From contig NHNW01000003.1 in assembly GCA_002786025.1 (NCBI GenBank), forward strand, positions 496,001 through 560,000: a DNA stretch of 64,000 nucleotides, read 5' to 3'. Numbering within the stretch: the stretch's first letter is position 1; every line of letters begins with the position of its first letter. This DNA is from Zasmidium citrigriseum (lineage: Eukaryota; Ascomycota; Dothideomycetes; Mycosphaerellales; Mycosphaerellaceae). The translations under genes and the position numbers were made by a program. Of this stretch, positions 42,767-54,192 are shown piece by piece. Below the pieces are notes generated by a model. It saw only the letters and a list, made by a program, of their open reading frames with translations. It made no database searches and was not told the origin of the DNA.

Positions 42767-45700
42767 ATGGCCAGTAACGGACAGCCGGTCTCAGCTCCGA
42801 GCAATCTGCAAGACGTCGAACAGGTAAACGCCAAAGCCTATCTCCCTTTTGCAAAATCACTGACTCGCGCTTGTAGCTCGTCAAACGACTTTACACCGGC
42901 GGCAATCCTCGCGAGATCGCTTACGTCGACGACCAGCTCAAGCTCCTCCAAAATTCTCCCGATGGCTGGCAACTAGCCGACGCCCTACTTGGCAGCAGCG
43001 ACCCTAATGTGCGGTTCTTTGGAGCGCTGACCTTTCAGGTCAAACTCAACAATGATGGGTCAGTCTATCCTATGAGACCCTGAGCTGAGGTTGTCAGGTG
43101 TGTGGGACACTTTTGCTTACTTGTGTTTTGTGTTGCAGGGCGAAACTTGATGCTGATACGGCGAAGATGGTGGGGATGAGGTTGATTTACTGGACGGTGA
43201 GTTAGGTTCATGAGGTCATATGAGAAGCATGTCTTTGTGATGGGAATCTAACGATTCATAGGTGCAATGTGATCGCGCTGGAGAGGGTATGCTGGTCCGG
43301 AAGAAGCTGTGTGCTTCGCTGGCTACCTACTTCCTGCGATCGCCTGTGCCATGGACCCGGCCACTGCTGCATCTGGCTGTCTCTTTCCAACAAGGAGATG
43401 CGCTCCCAGATGAACGGCTGCCCGCTACGCACGATGCCATCAATCATGTCATACCAGCTCTGACAGAGACTCAACTCGCCACACTCTTGTGGCTGTCCGG
43501 CTCGTTAGCCACAGAAGCAGCCCGCACCGACAGCTCGACGCCTGAGAACGCTCAACTCCACGCGCTCATGGAGGCAATGGTCCAAGATGCGAGCAAGCTC
43601 ATCCGGCACGCTGCACAACAGCCAGAGACTGCTTTGTCAGGCAGGCTAAGAGCCGAAAGTCTTGCCTGCTTTCTGAACTGGGTCAACTACGCTCAGCCAA
43701 TGTGGCAAGCGCAACAGGAATCTCTGGATCACCTACGTGCTCTGGTAGAAGATCTGGCGCCCATGCTGACCGAAGACTCACCCCAAAATGAGGCAATGGA
43801 TGTCTTCCGCGACATTCTCGAGAGCTTCACCACGTTCTTCCGACCTCAGCACATGCAACTCATGGCTAACATCATCAACACGTACGCGGCGCCCAAGATG
43901 CTGCAGCTACTGCAAGACAAGGAACCCGAAGTCATTCCAGTGGCTCAACTGATCATAGCTTTTGGCATTGCCAACATCCAACAAGTCGTTGAAGAGCCAG
44001 AGAATGAGTTCGGCTCAAGGAATATCGTACGATTGCTGCTGGCAATTTTTGAGGCACCCGGCTATCCAGGGGATGATGACGAAGTGTCCATTCACAACAT
44101 CGAGTTCTGGAACACCTACATCGAGTACGTCAACGAAGCAATGTACTCACAAGATACAGACCAGCCGCCTCCAGCATGGCTACAGCACGATAAAGCCGTC
44201 TGCATGCAACTATCGAGACTGCTCCAGAACAAACTAGTGACACCACCGCCAGACATTGCGTCAGATTGGTCAGATGCAGAGGCTGAGGGATTCAAGGAGT
44301 TCCGCATGGACGCTTCGGACCTGATGCTCTCGATCTACGTTCGTCTTGGCAATGAGATGCTACAGCAGTTCATCACTTTGGCCCTCAATTCGCTTGCAGC
44401 TGAAGAATGGCAGAATTTGGAGGCTACTCTTTTCTGCATCAACACGCTAGCGGACAACGTGCTCGAGGATGCAAGCGCGGAGCAGCTCCTCATCCAAATC
44501 TTCAATTCTAGCCTGTTCCGCGACATCGCCGACTTCAACAAACCCATTCCGACCCAGACCCGACGAACGGCAATCGATACTCTTGGAGCGTATGGACAGT
44601 ACATCGAGCGTCATTCTGAGTTCCTGCCAGACACTCTGCGCTTCCTCTTCGCGTCGCTTGAGACGTTCGGTCTCTTCATGAGCGCCGCGAAGTCAATCGA
44701 ACAGCTTTGCTCGACCTGTCGGAACAGTCTGACTGGCGAGTTGGACAGCTTTCTTGCACAGTACAATCGCTTTGCTCAAGGCGAGACGAGTGAGCCATAC
44801 ACGAACGAGAAGGTCATCGGTGCCATCGCTGCCATTGTGCAAGCTGTGAAGCCCGAAAGTGCCAAGGTGCAGCCACTGTCTGCGCTGTTGGACATCGTCG
44901 ACGGCACGGTACTTCGGACTCAGCAGCTGATCAAGCGAGGCAATATGGAAGAAGCAGAGGCATACGGCGTGTCCGCAATCGAGTGTCTCGTCAGAATCGG
45001 CAAAGGCATGCAAGTCCCCGAAGACGTCCCCATCGACTTGTACGAAGACGAAGTGGCACCCAAGGACCAGGAGAACTTCTGGCGAAGTCAAGAAGGGCAG
45101 GCAGTCCAACTCAGGATCCTCAACATCTGTCAGTCGGTGCTCTTGCTACTACCAGGCTCGGGCGACGTCGTCGAAGCAGTCTGCAACACGCTCAAAGCCG
45201 GGTTCGCAGAGACCGAGCCAGGACCTTTCGTTTTTCCACCACAGATGATTGTCTCCTTCCTGGAGCAATGCACAGTCAATACGCCCCGTCTCGAATATGT
45301 TCTCTCAATGATCTGTATTCTGATCGTCCATTTCGGACGACGAGAACAACCACGCATCGATGCCGAGATCTCTCGCATCTACAGACACACCGTCGGCTTC
45401 ATTCAAGCCCTTGGCGAACCTTCACAAGATCCAGCTGTTGCGTATAACTGCATCGACGTCTTTAACAAAATGCTCGGCCGCTATACCAACATCCTGCTCG
45501 ACACAGAATCCACCGGCGACGCTGTCCAGCCCATCCTCGACTTCGCCCTGCGAGCCCTCGACGGCGCCGAAATCGTAACAAAGCGCGCAGCCTCAGACTT
45601 TTGGGCTCGAATGGTCCGTCCTCCCGAGAATGCCGCCAATGAAACCGTCATCTCCCGCGCCGAACAAGTCATCAACGCCTATGGACCCGCTCTTTCCCAA

Positions 45701-45982
45701 GCCCTCATGAACCAAATGACGGGTCGTGGCCAACGCTCGGAACTTGATCAACTCTGCGAGCCCCTGAAAGCTCTTGTGCAGAATCGCCCGCAGACGAGGG
45801 GATGGTTGGAGGCTGCGCTTTTCAGTGAGGCTCTCCCACCGCTGGCGAATCCCAGTGTTGGCGAGGCGGAGAAGAGGCGGTTTGTACAGCAGGTCATTGG
45901 GCTGAGGGGTGACTCGAGGAAGACGAGGGATGTGGTGAGGAATTTTTATGCGGCTTGTAGGGGGACTGTGGTGAGTTATTGA
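42767..45982 (+). CDS. Importin-13/Kap122-like karyopherin
   Basis: Four exons (42767-42823, 42877-43058, 43139-43196, 43262-45982) with introns of 53, 80 and 65 bp encode 1005 residues. The splices give a continuous N-terminus: NLQDVEQLVKRLYTGGN, then DPNVRFFGALTFQVKLN, typical of importin-beta N-terminal HEAT repeats, then GMRLIYWTVQCDRAGEG. The rest is all helical HEAT-like text. Length and the segments FRDILESFTTFF and EFWNTYIEYV fit the importin-13/transportin-3/Kap122 branch. Such receptors carry proteins across nuclear pores with Ran-GTP; cargo differs between species and is unknown here. Small early exons are easily lost by automatic prediction. Confidence 0.85.
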
Positions 45983-48900
45983 GTGGGTACGTGAGTGAAG
46001 GGTGAGAGTTGCTTTCGAGGATACCCAAATGGCTTTTAGCTTACAGATTGCTTTGATGAAGGGGAAGATGGATGTTGCTCCGAGGAACAAAGGGTGGAGG
46101 GATGGATCTGGGGTGGCTACACTTGAGCTCATAGTCGAGTTGAATCTCAGATCTTCATCTTCGTAGCCTTGGAGTTCGCTGTAATCCATCGTCCCGGGCG
46201 AGTAGAGGGTGATTCTGCGAGTCACCGATGTGCACTAAGGACATCTTTGCCCAAATCCGGGAGAGAATTTGCTCACTTGAGTATCACCGTTCTCGACCTG
46301 CGGTCACTTTTCGATGCAGCCGTCATTGGTCTGCGCATCACGTCTTCGATGTCCGTGAATTAAAGTCCGATGGGGCTGGCCGAGGACGACCTTGTGGTCT
46401 GGTGATGATTCTCTGTGCAGGATGGCGGCGATTCGTTCTCCCTGCTAAGGAGCATAGCTGATGCATGTCGACGTACACTGCCAGGCTTCGGAGACCGGTC
46501 GTCGTTGTGGCTGTCGTGAATCTGCGCCTCAAGGATCTTGCACTTGACGTTGTCGTTCACAGATGAAACTCGTTGAAGAAAATCTCCAAGTCGTGTGATC
46601 TCTCGCATTCGTCTACGCTGGCATTCACGAAGCCTGTTCGCGTCAAAGGATCATAACTTCTTGCTATTGCTAAACGAACACTCAAAGAGGTGAAATACGT
46701 TGAGAAGGATCACCTATAACCTCCTCACCTCAACAACTCTTAGTCCAATCCACCTTGTAGTCGTGTGATCTATCCTCAGCCTCTCCTTACGTATAAGCTA
46801 CTAGTTCGCATATGAAGGATCAGGTCTCGTGAGCAGTCATAGAACGCCTTGCTCGCATCCTCAACGCAATATGGGATGATCGACGTTGCATGAAGAAGTC
46901 CTTTTGACATGGCTGGGATTCGTCACCGGTATGATTCTGTTGAGAAATAGGGACCTGTTTACATAGTGGTTGGTATGGGCTGAAGTTGGCAAAGGAAGAA
47001 GTCTGCAGCTCACATGACAGGCTTATTTCAGGAGTGGAGCCCGTGCAGTCATGATGGCGTTTGCGTTCTGTTCGAGTCCAGAGCTCTGGTTGCGCTAAAA
47101 AGGAGGCAGTTCGTTAGGGGACCACAAGACTGCGGAGCCGCGTTCTGGTCTATCAGATCTGGATCTGGTCTCATCATAGCGTCCAGAATTCTAGTCAGTA
47201 GTCGTTAAACTTGATGACTTGATTTTGCTCAGGACCTACAAACCCAAATCAGTCTAGCTTGTCGATGGGATGAGAGCTCGTGATGTGCATGGAGGGCCTG
47301 GTTTCTGCAGGCAGGCGAGCTTGGGAGGTTTGCGGGCTACATGACATCTGGAGACTCCACATTCGCGGCACGAGGACGATTTGCGGAGTTGGAGGTGCTT
47401 GCTATGGGGCTGAGGATCGCATTGGGGTTATTCGTTGTTCGATACTCACTATCTTTGCGGTAGAAGTGTGTAAGTTTGTTGTATGACGAGCTGATGCAAT
47501 TGTTGGTCATGTTGAATGTATTTCTTCTGCTATTGGTGAGGATCTTGGCACAGATCTAGCGAACAGATCTGGATGGCTCTGGGCGCGTCTCGCTTAGTCT
47601 GGCGGGCGGCGAGTCCTGCGGCGGTAGTGGCAAGCTCGCATGTGACAGTCTGGGGATCCGTTGGGGCCGGGCCTGTGCTTTGCAGGCGGGTAATACCATA
47701 GCAGTGAGAGAGGCAATGCTCGAAGGAATGTGAAGAACACAGAGCATGTGGTATAGCGAGACGTCACCGGCCGTGCAAAGCCGAGCCCAAGGCAGCGGCA
47801 GTGGACATGTGCGTTGTGAGATTGGTTCGCACGGGAGTGACAGACGACGCACAAGGCCGTGTCGCACCACAGGCTGGGATCTGGCAGGAGAGGATGATGA
47901 AAAGGTTTCGCTTTGGGCCGCGAGAAGTAGCGGCGTACTCTCGATTGTGAGGGCTGTGATTGGAAGGCGGCAGGTGGGCGAAAGGCGAGCGTCATGCTGC
48001 AGCTCGTGCAGGTACCTTACATGCACCGCGCCTGAATGGGACGTGAGATGGGCGCCGGGGAGGGGTGGGCAGAGACATGATGTTGATGAGGTAGCAAGAT
48101 GAGATTGTGCAGAGAGTAATGAATTGTTATGGCGAAGTCGTGGTGGTGGCTATGGGATATGTACGGCGAGAAGTGCGGCGGCGGGAGATTGGGGGATATT
48201 GGCATAGTGGGCGCTGGTGGAGATGCAAATAGCAACAGAGCGAGCGGGCTGAAAGGGCAGCGATCGGCGGCGTGCGCGTGACTTCGAGCTGCATCCAGGA
48301 CCGCACGCCCGCCCACAGTCCACGTGCGAGTCTGCGTCTCAACAGATTCACCATCTCAACACGACGCTTGCAATGGTATTGTCGTTGTGCTGCAGCGGCA
48401 AGGCGGCGGCGGCGTGTATAAGTCGGGGGCATTGGGTCGTGAAGGCGGCCGGCGCCAAGTTCGATGTGGATTCGCAGCATGACATAGCTGGAGTCTAGCT
48501 GGTCACATGGGTGATTGAAAGAAGGAGAAGCGCTACGCAGTCTCCACTCGTAATCAATCATTTCTCAAAGGCCCATCTTCATCTCTCCCGCCCCGAACAC
48601 CACCAGCACTCGCCCACTTCGGTCCCAGAGAGCCGCACGCACGCCGTAGAAGCAGCGTTCGCCAGGAGGGAATTCATTCAGAAAGTGAGGGCGAAGTGAG
48701 CAATTTGATTGACCTCGTGCCCGGCGACACTTGCTGCTGCTAGCTCGGGAGGGGTTCCATCATCATCACCCTCTTCCCGCCGCGACCACTTCCACCACCA
48801 CCACTGCCACACAGCTTGTGCTTCATTATTCACGCCGCCCCCAAGACATACCGTCCACCCACCGCCAGCCTCGCTGCATCTCGCGCTGCACCTCCGCCCC

Positions 48901-49219
48901 GCGCTACCGCCCACCAAAACAAGCTCAAGACTTTTGTCATTGCGCCTTCCGACTTCCGTCAGCCTGCACCTGCCCTCTACCTCGACCTCACCACTGCCGC
49001 TGCTCTGACGCACCGCCGCGACCACCCCGTGCGCCGCTCCAACGCCCTCTGAGCCGCTCGCACCCGTCGTCACCACCACCACCGCCGCCGCCGTCCATCA
49101 ATAGCAAGAACACCGCCGTCACGGATCTCATCTGCGCGACGCCGACTCCTCCACACCAGCTCCTCAACCGCAGCCCGCCCTATTCTCGATAGCAACCCCC
49201 GCTGCGCGCAAATCAAGCC
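45983..49219. other. Long upstream region of GSK-3
   Basis: 3.2 kb without a supported gene. From about 48560 to 49215 the plus strand is rich in C, T and CA/CC runs, including a (CCA/CCG)n tract near 49072-49096, as in long fungal 5' leaders. A minus-strand ORF from 46188 (MDYSELQGYEDEDLRFNS..) overlaps the importin 3' end; it starts well but has no second exon that makes sense. Nothing else is protein-like. Confidence 0.45.
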
Positions 49220-50782
49220 ATGTCGCAAAATCGGCCGTCGGCCTTCTCCAGTCTGAGAATGGGTGGTATGATGCTACCTTTCACGTGATGTGTTCCGGGC
49301 ATATGGACTTGTTGAACTGACCGCGCCAGCAGAGGTTATCCGCGAGAAGGTGCAAGACGGCCTTACCGGCGAGACGAAAGAGATGCAGTACACGCAGTGT
49401 AAGATAGTGGGCAACGGCAGTTTCGGCGTCGTCTTTCAGACCAAGCTCTCGCCCTCGGGAGAGGACGCTGCTATTAAGCGAGTCTTACAGGATAAGCGCT
49501 TCAAGGCATGTCTTCACGTCTCGTTCTTCCGATTGTTGGCCTCACCAGAACTTATACTGACTTTCCCGCAGAACAGAGAACTCCAGATCATGCGCATCGT
49601 GCGCCATCCCAACATCGTCGAGCTCAAGGCGTTCTACTACTCCAACGGTGACAGGGTTCGAGATCTCGATAACAAAATGGGGGTGCAAACAGCTCTGATT
49701 GCGGCGCAGAAAGATGAAGTTTACCTGAACCTGGTCCTCGAGTTCGTCCCAGAGACCGTCTACCGCGCCTCGAGGCACTTCAACAAGCTCAAGACCACCA
49801 TGCCGATTCTCGAGGTCAAGCTGTACATCTACCAGCTGTTCCGTTCGCTCGCCTACATCCACTCCCAAGGCATCTGCCACCGAGACATCAAGCCCCAGAA
49901 CTTGCTCCTGGATCCCGCGTCGGGCATTCTGAAGCTTTGCGACTTTGGCAGCGCAAAGATTCTCGTCGAAAATGAGCCGAACGTTTCGTACATCTGCTCG
50001 CGCTATTACCGCGCCCCTGAGCTCATTTTCGGTGCCACCAACTACACCACCAAAATCGGTACGCCCTTCTGACAACCTTGATCCATTCTAATTTCCGCGC
50101 GTTCGGCCGCTGATTGCTTTTGCAGATGTCTGGTCCACTGGCTGCGTCATGGCGGAGCTGATGCTCGGCCAGCCGCTGTTTCCAGGAGAGTCCGGCATTG
50201 ACCAACTGGTGGAGATTATCAAGGTGCTTGGCACGCCGACACGCGACCAAATCCGCACTATGAATCCGAATTACATGGAGCACAAGTTCCCGCAGATCAA
50301 GCCGCATCCGTTCAGCAAGGTAATGCCTGCCCCTTAAACATATCAAAAACCACGCACTAATCTTTATTGGCCGCAGGTGTTCCGTAAGGCCGACCCAAAT
50401 GCGATCGACCTGATTTCCCGGCTGCTCGAATACACGCCGACGCAGCGCCTGTCGGCTATTGACGCCATGGTCCACCCATTCTTCGACGAGCTCCGAGACC
50501 CCAACACGAGGCTGCCGGACTCGCGCCATTCCAACGGCAGCAGCAAGGATCTGCCAAATCTCTTTGATTTCTCTCATCACGGTATGTTGTTTTGGAGTGG
50601 AACTTGAATATTTCCGGAGGTCTTGCATACTGACTCAGCTTTTTACAGAGCTCTCGATCGCTCCACATCTCAACCATCAACTTGTGCCAGCGCACATCAA
50701 GCCGGTTCTCGCATCCAAGGGCCTGGACATCGACAACTTGACGCCGCTGACCAAGGACCAAATGATGGCTCGTCTGGACTGA
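49220..50782 (+). CDS. Glycogen synthase kinase-3 family protein kinase
   Basis: Six exons (49220-49265, 49333-49505, 49572-50058, 50126-50319, 50377-50581, 50649-50782) encode 412 residues. Kinase features: glycine loop GNGSFGVVF, the AIKRV lysine, [11 protein letters not shown] catalytic loop, DFGSAK, and the GSK-3 activation-loop tyrosine in [12 protein letters not shown]. The N-terminus [16 protein letters not shown] is typical of ascomycete GSK-3. Between exons 2 and 3 the conserved DKRFK-NRELQIM junction requires a GC..AG intron (GCATGT at 49506, CAG at 49569-49571); the 66-bp intron is in frame and stop-free. The other four introns are GT..AG, 57-67 bp. The kinase acts in cytosol and nucleus in stress, development and virulence signalling. 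Confidence 0.95.
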
Positions 50783-51681
50783 GAGAGGGGTTGAGATCTG
50801 GCCGATTTCAACCAGCCCCCTCTTGGAAACCAGTCGTACATTCGAGCATGAGCCACAAAGTTTTCCCCCGTCACGAAGTCACGCAGCGATGCATTGTCAA
50901 CATTTGAATCACAGCCGGCGTTCGCGGACCTGGCGTCTACGGCGTTCGAACTGGACATGGCTGGCAATTGGGAATGTCAAATGGGAAATACCATGATACA
51001 CTTCGCGGTGTGTGTGTGCTGCACTTACGTCTTCTTCCTCATCAACAAGAGCTGCTACCGGAGTGCGAATATTAGCGATTGCGTGTACTGCGTGTGCATG
51101 TGGACGTGCGTTGGTCCAGGAACTACAAAATCTACGACTGGCTGGCTTGCAAGACGAAAGATTGGGGTGTTTCTCTGCTCTCTCACGAAGTAGATGTTTT
51201 CAGATTCTTGATTGGCGAGGGCGAAGGGGGAACACCGATGATGAGCTACGAGGCTCTTGAAGGAATTTCCCGACCTCGACATGGCGAACGAACGATCAAC
51301 CAAAAAGGCGAAAGGGGGCGGCGCTACAACACAAAAGAATCAGGGCTTGCTGAGGGGAGAAGAGGAGAGGAGACCGATTTGAGAACCTTCTTGTGTGTTT
51401 GTGTGTACGTGTATCCCCTCTGCCTCTTCTCCCTGTTGCAACAACGGCTAGCATAGGCACGGAGCTTGTGGCTTCCTACTACTACCTTCTGAAATGATGA
51501 GTGAGGGATTGATTTGGTCCCTTGTTTTTTTTCTTTTGACAAAGTTCGACTTCGATCCATGAGCTCTGTTCAATCAAGAGGCGTCGTTCGATGCTCGTAT
51601 GCTACATCTGGGTATCTTCAAGTACTGTTCTTAAACGCCATCACCGTGCCTTGCCATGCCGTACTATACATTCTCAGTCCA
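50783..51681. other. Intergenic region between GSK-3 and MTO1
   Basis: 899 bp between convergent genes, expected to hold both 3' untranslated regions. It includes TG-rich runs near 51008-51120 and 51391-51410. No gene supported. Confidence 0.5.
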
Positions 51682-53787
51682 TCATGCAACAGCCTCGACC
51701 TCCCTCCCCAACCCCTGACTCTCCACCGTCTCCTTCACAACCCGTCCCTTATGCTCCCTCCTCACATACGCCAGCAGCGCCAGCGCCCCGCTCGGCGTAA
51801 CACCCTCAACCCTCCTCGCCTGCCCGACACTCTCCGGTCTCGTCTCAGCGAGCACTTTCTTCTCCTCCCAACTCAGTCCATGAATTCTCCCGAAATCCAA
51901 ATCCGGCGGTAAAAGGAGACTTTCGTCTCGTGCGAAAGAGGCCGCCGCGTTGGCTTGTTGGGTTATGTAGGGGGCGTACGTGCCTTCGATGTCCATTCTT
52001 GAGAGGGTGCGGGGGTGGTATTGAGAGATTTCGGGGATGAGATCTTTGAGGGAGGTTGTGGTTATGGAGGTGTGTCGGAGGAGGTCGAAGGCGCTGCGTT
52101 TGATGCTGTCGCTGCGGACGGGGAAGCCGTGGGAGATCCAGGATTGGGAGGAGAGTTTCTTGCTTTCGAGTAAAGAGCGGAGGGAGTCGAGTTGGGATTT
52201 CTCGTCGGTGAAGGCTGTCCAGCGTTTATCGGTTATGATTCCTGCTTCGCGGCCTTTGGCTGTCAGGCGGAGGTCTGCGTTGTCGGCGCGCGCGGACATG
52301 CGGTATTCGCTGCGGGAGGTGAACATGCGGTACGGCTCGCTGACGCCTTTTGTTACGAGGTCGTCGATCATGATGCCGATGTAGCCGTCGGCGCGGGACA
52401 TGGTGAAAGGTTGGCGGCCGATGGCTGAGTTGCCGGCGTTGATTCCTGCGAGAATTCCTTGCGCGGCGGCTTCTTCGTAGCCTGTTGTGCCGTTGATTTG
52501 GCCGGCGAGGAAGAGACCGCTGATGAGTTTCGTTTCGAGCGTGCTGCGTAGGCCGCGGGGGTCGATGTAGTCGTATTCGACGCCGTAGCCGGGCTGCAGC
52601 ATTTTGACGTTCTCGAGCCCGACTACTGTGCGGAGCATGGCTTCTTGGGCTTCGGCTGGGACGGTCATGCTGAGGCCGTTGGGGTAGATTACGTCGTTGT
52701 CGAAGCCTTCGGGTTCGAGCCAGATTAGATGGGCGTCTTTTGAAGTGAAGCGAATGACTTTGCTTTCGAGGGAGGGGCAGTATCGTGGTCCTTTGACGGT
52801 TTCGCGGATGTGGATGCTCTTGTCGAGGTTTTCGCGGATGATCTTGTGGGATTCGAGGTTGGTGTGGGTGCTCCAGCAGTTGAGTTGCTCTTCCACGGCG
52901 ACTTTGTCGTTGAGGTATGAGAATGGCATGGGCGGTTCGTCTCCGGGCTGGACTTCCAATCTCTTGAAATCGATGGATCGTTTATCGAGTCGTGGAGGTG
53001 TGCCAGTCTTTAGTCTACCCAGTTGGAAACCTGCTTCCTTTAATGACTTTGATAGTCCAATCGTTGCGGCCTCTCCCATGCGACCTGATGGGAAGACGTC
53101 GAGCCCGATGTGTATCTCTCCGCCCAGGAAAGTGCCTGTGGTAATAACCACATTCTTCGTTCCAATCACCTCGCCAGACTCCAATCTCACACCAGTTATC
53201 CGCCCATGTCGTCCTTCCGCCATGGCCTCTTCCGATCGATCCACGATGATATCCGCAACCTTTCCTTCTTTAACATCCAACCCAGGATAGCCCAGCATCT
53301 CTTCCCTCATATACCCCTTATACAGCGCCCGATCGATCTGCGCACGAGGTCCCCAAACCGCCGGTCCCTTCTTCCTATTCAACACCCTGAACTGCACCCC
53401 AGCCTTATCCGTGATCCTCCCAACCAAACCATCCAGCGCATCAATCTCCCGCATCATAGTCCCCTTCCCAATACCCCCAAACGACGGATTGCAGCTGCAT
53501 ACTCCCAGATTGTCAAAAGAGGGCGTGACAAGAGTCGTTCGAGCTCCGGTTCGCGCTGCGGCGGCTGAGGCTTCGCATCCTGCATGACCGCCTCCGATTA
53601 CAACGACGTCGACGGGGGGTCTTTCGAAGAGTCAGATAAAAGAGAGGAAGGAGACGGGGACATTGGGGGTCTACCTTGATGGGATGTCGGCGACGGTGGC
53701 GAGGCTGCGTCGAAATGCAGCTGCCGACCGTACGCGAGGCGCATGGCCCCAGAGCATGCGTGCTCGGGCTGAGAAGACCAAGACCAT
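51682..53787 (-). CDS. MTO1: Mitochondrial tRNA uridine-5-carboxymethylaminomethyl modification protein (MTO1/GidA)
   Basis: Two exons, 53787-53675 and 53620-51682, joined across a 54-bp GTAGAC..AAG intron, give 683 residues. The N-terminus is a mitochondrial targeting sequence (Arg/Ala/Ser-rich, RRSLATV). Exon 2 begins the FAD-binding fold [13 protein letters not shown], followed by [25 protein letters not shown] and [13 protein letters not shown], all GidA/MnmG blocks; the C-terminal helical domain follows. With MSS1/GTPBP3 it modifies the wobble uridine of mitochondrial tRNAs. Start: the ATG at 53787 has the better context (A at -3), but the in-frame ATG at 53757 would also give a targeting peptide (673 residues). 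Confidence 0.93.
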
Positions 53788-54192
53788 CGTTGGGAATGTG
53801 AAGAATTGAAGATGGGATCCAAGAAGTTTGATCCAAGGACGTTATCCATGTCAGCTTCAGTGCGAAAAGTGGAGCACACGGTCGAGACTTTGGCGGTGGG
53901 AGATCTGCGTTTTGCATCTGATAGCCACCATCTTTCTATCGGAAACAGCATCTGCTCTAAATACACAGCCTATTCACCAAGATTAAATTCCGTGGACAAT
54001 TCTATCGACCTCAGACGTCACGGGCGCGGACAAAGAAAGAAGGCCGAAAGTCGGCAGGCGCATCCTTGGTGGCTGATGGCTGCCCTCGTGCTTTTCTAAT
54101 TGATGCCACTTGTCGCGTGTCCTCTCACCTACATCGCCCACCTTGGATACACGACCTTGGAGGGGGCCAAATAATGCAGCGCGAAGTCGACG
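53788..54192. promoter_or_regulatory. Divergent promoter between MTO1 and the SUN-domain gene
   Basis: 405 bp between divergent starts, with no supported ORF or clear motif. Confidence 0.4.

Noticed and set aside
45593..46225. 210-codon minus-strand ORF starting MDYSELQGYEDEDLRF near 46188
   Set aside because: The first 50 codons look protein-like, but the rest is antisense of the importin gene and the GTAAGC splice option leads to an early stop.
47030..47090. Possible tRNA (TGTTCGAGTCC, B-box-like)
   Set aside because: T stem is only four pairs with an 8-base loop and no acceptor, D or anticodon arms could be found.
49074..49096. CRISPR-like or microsatellite array near CCACCACCACCGCCGCCGCC
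   Set aside because: Short trinucleotide run in a leader; no spacer structure, and the organism is a eukaryote.
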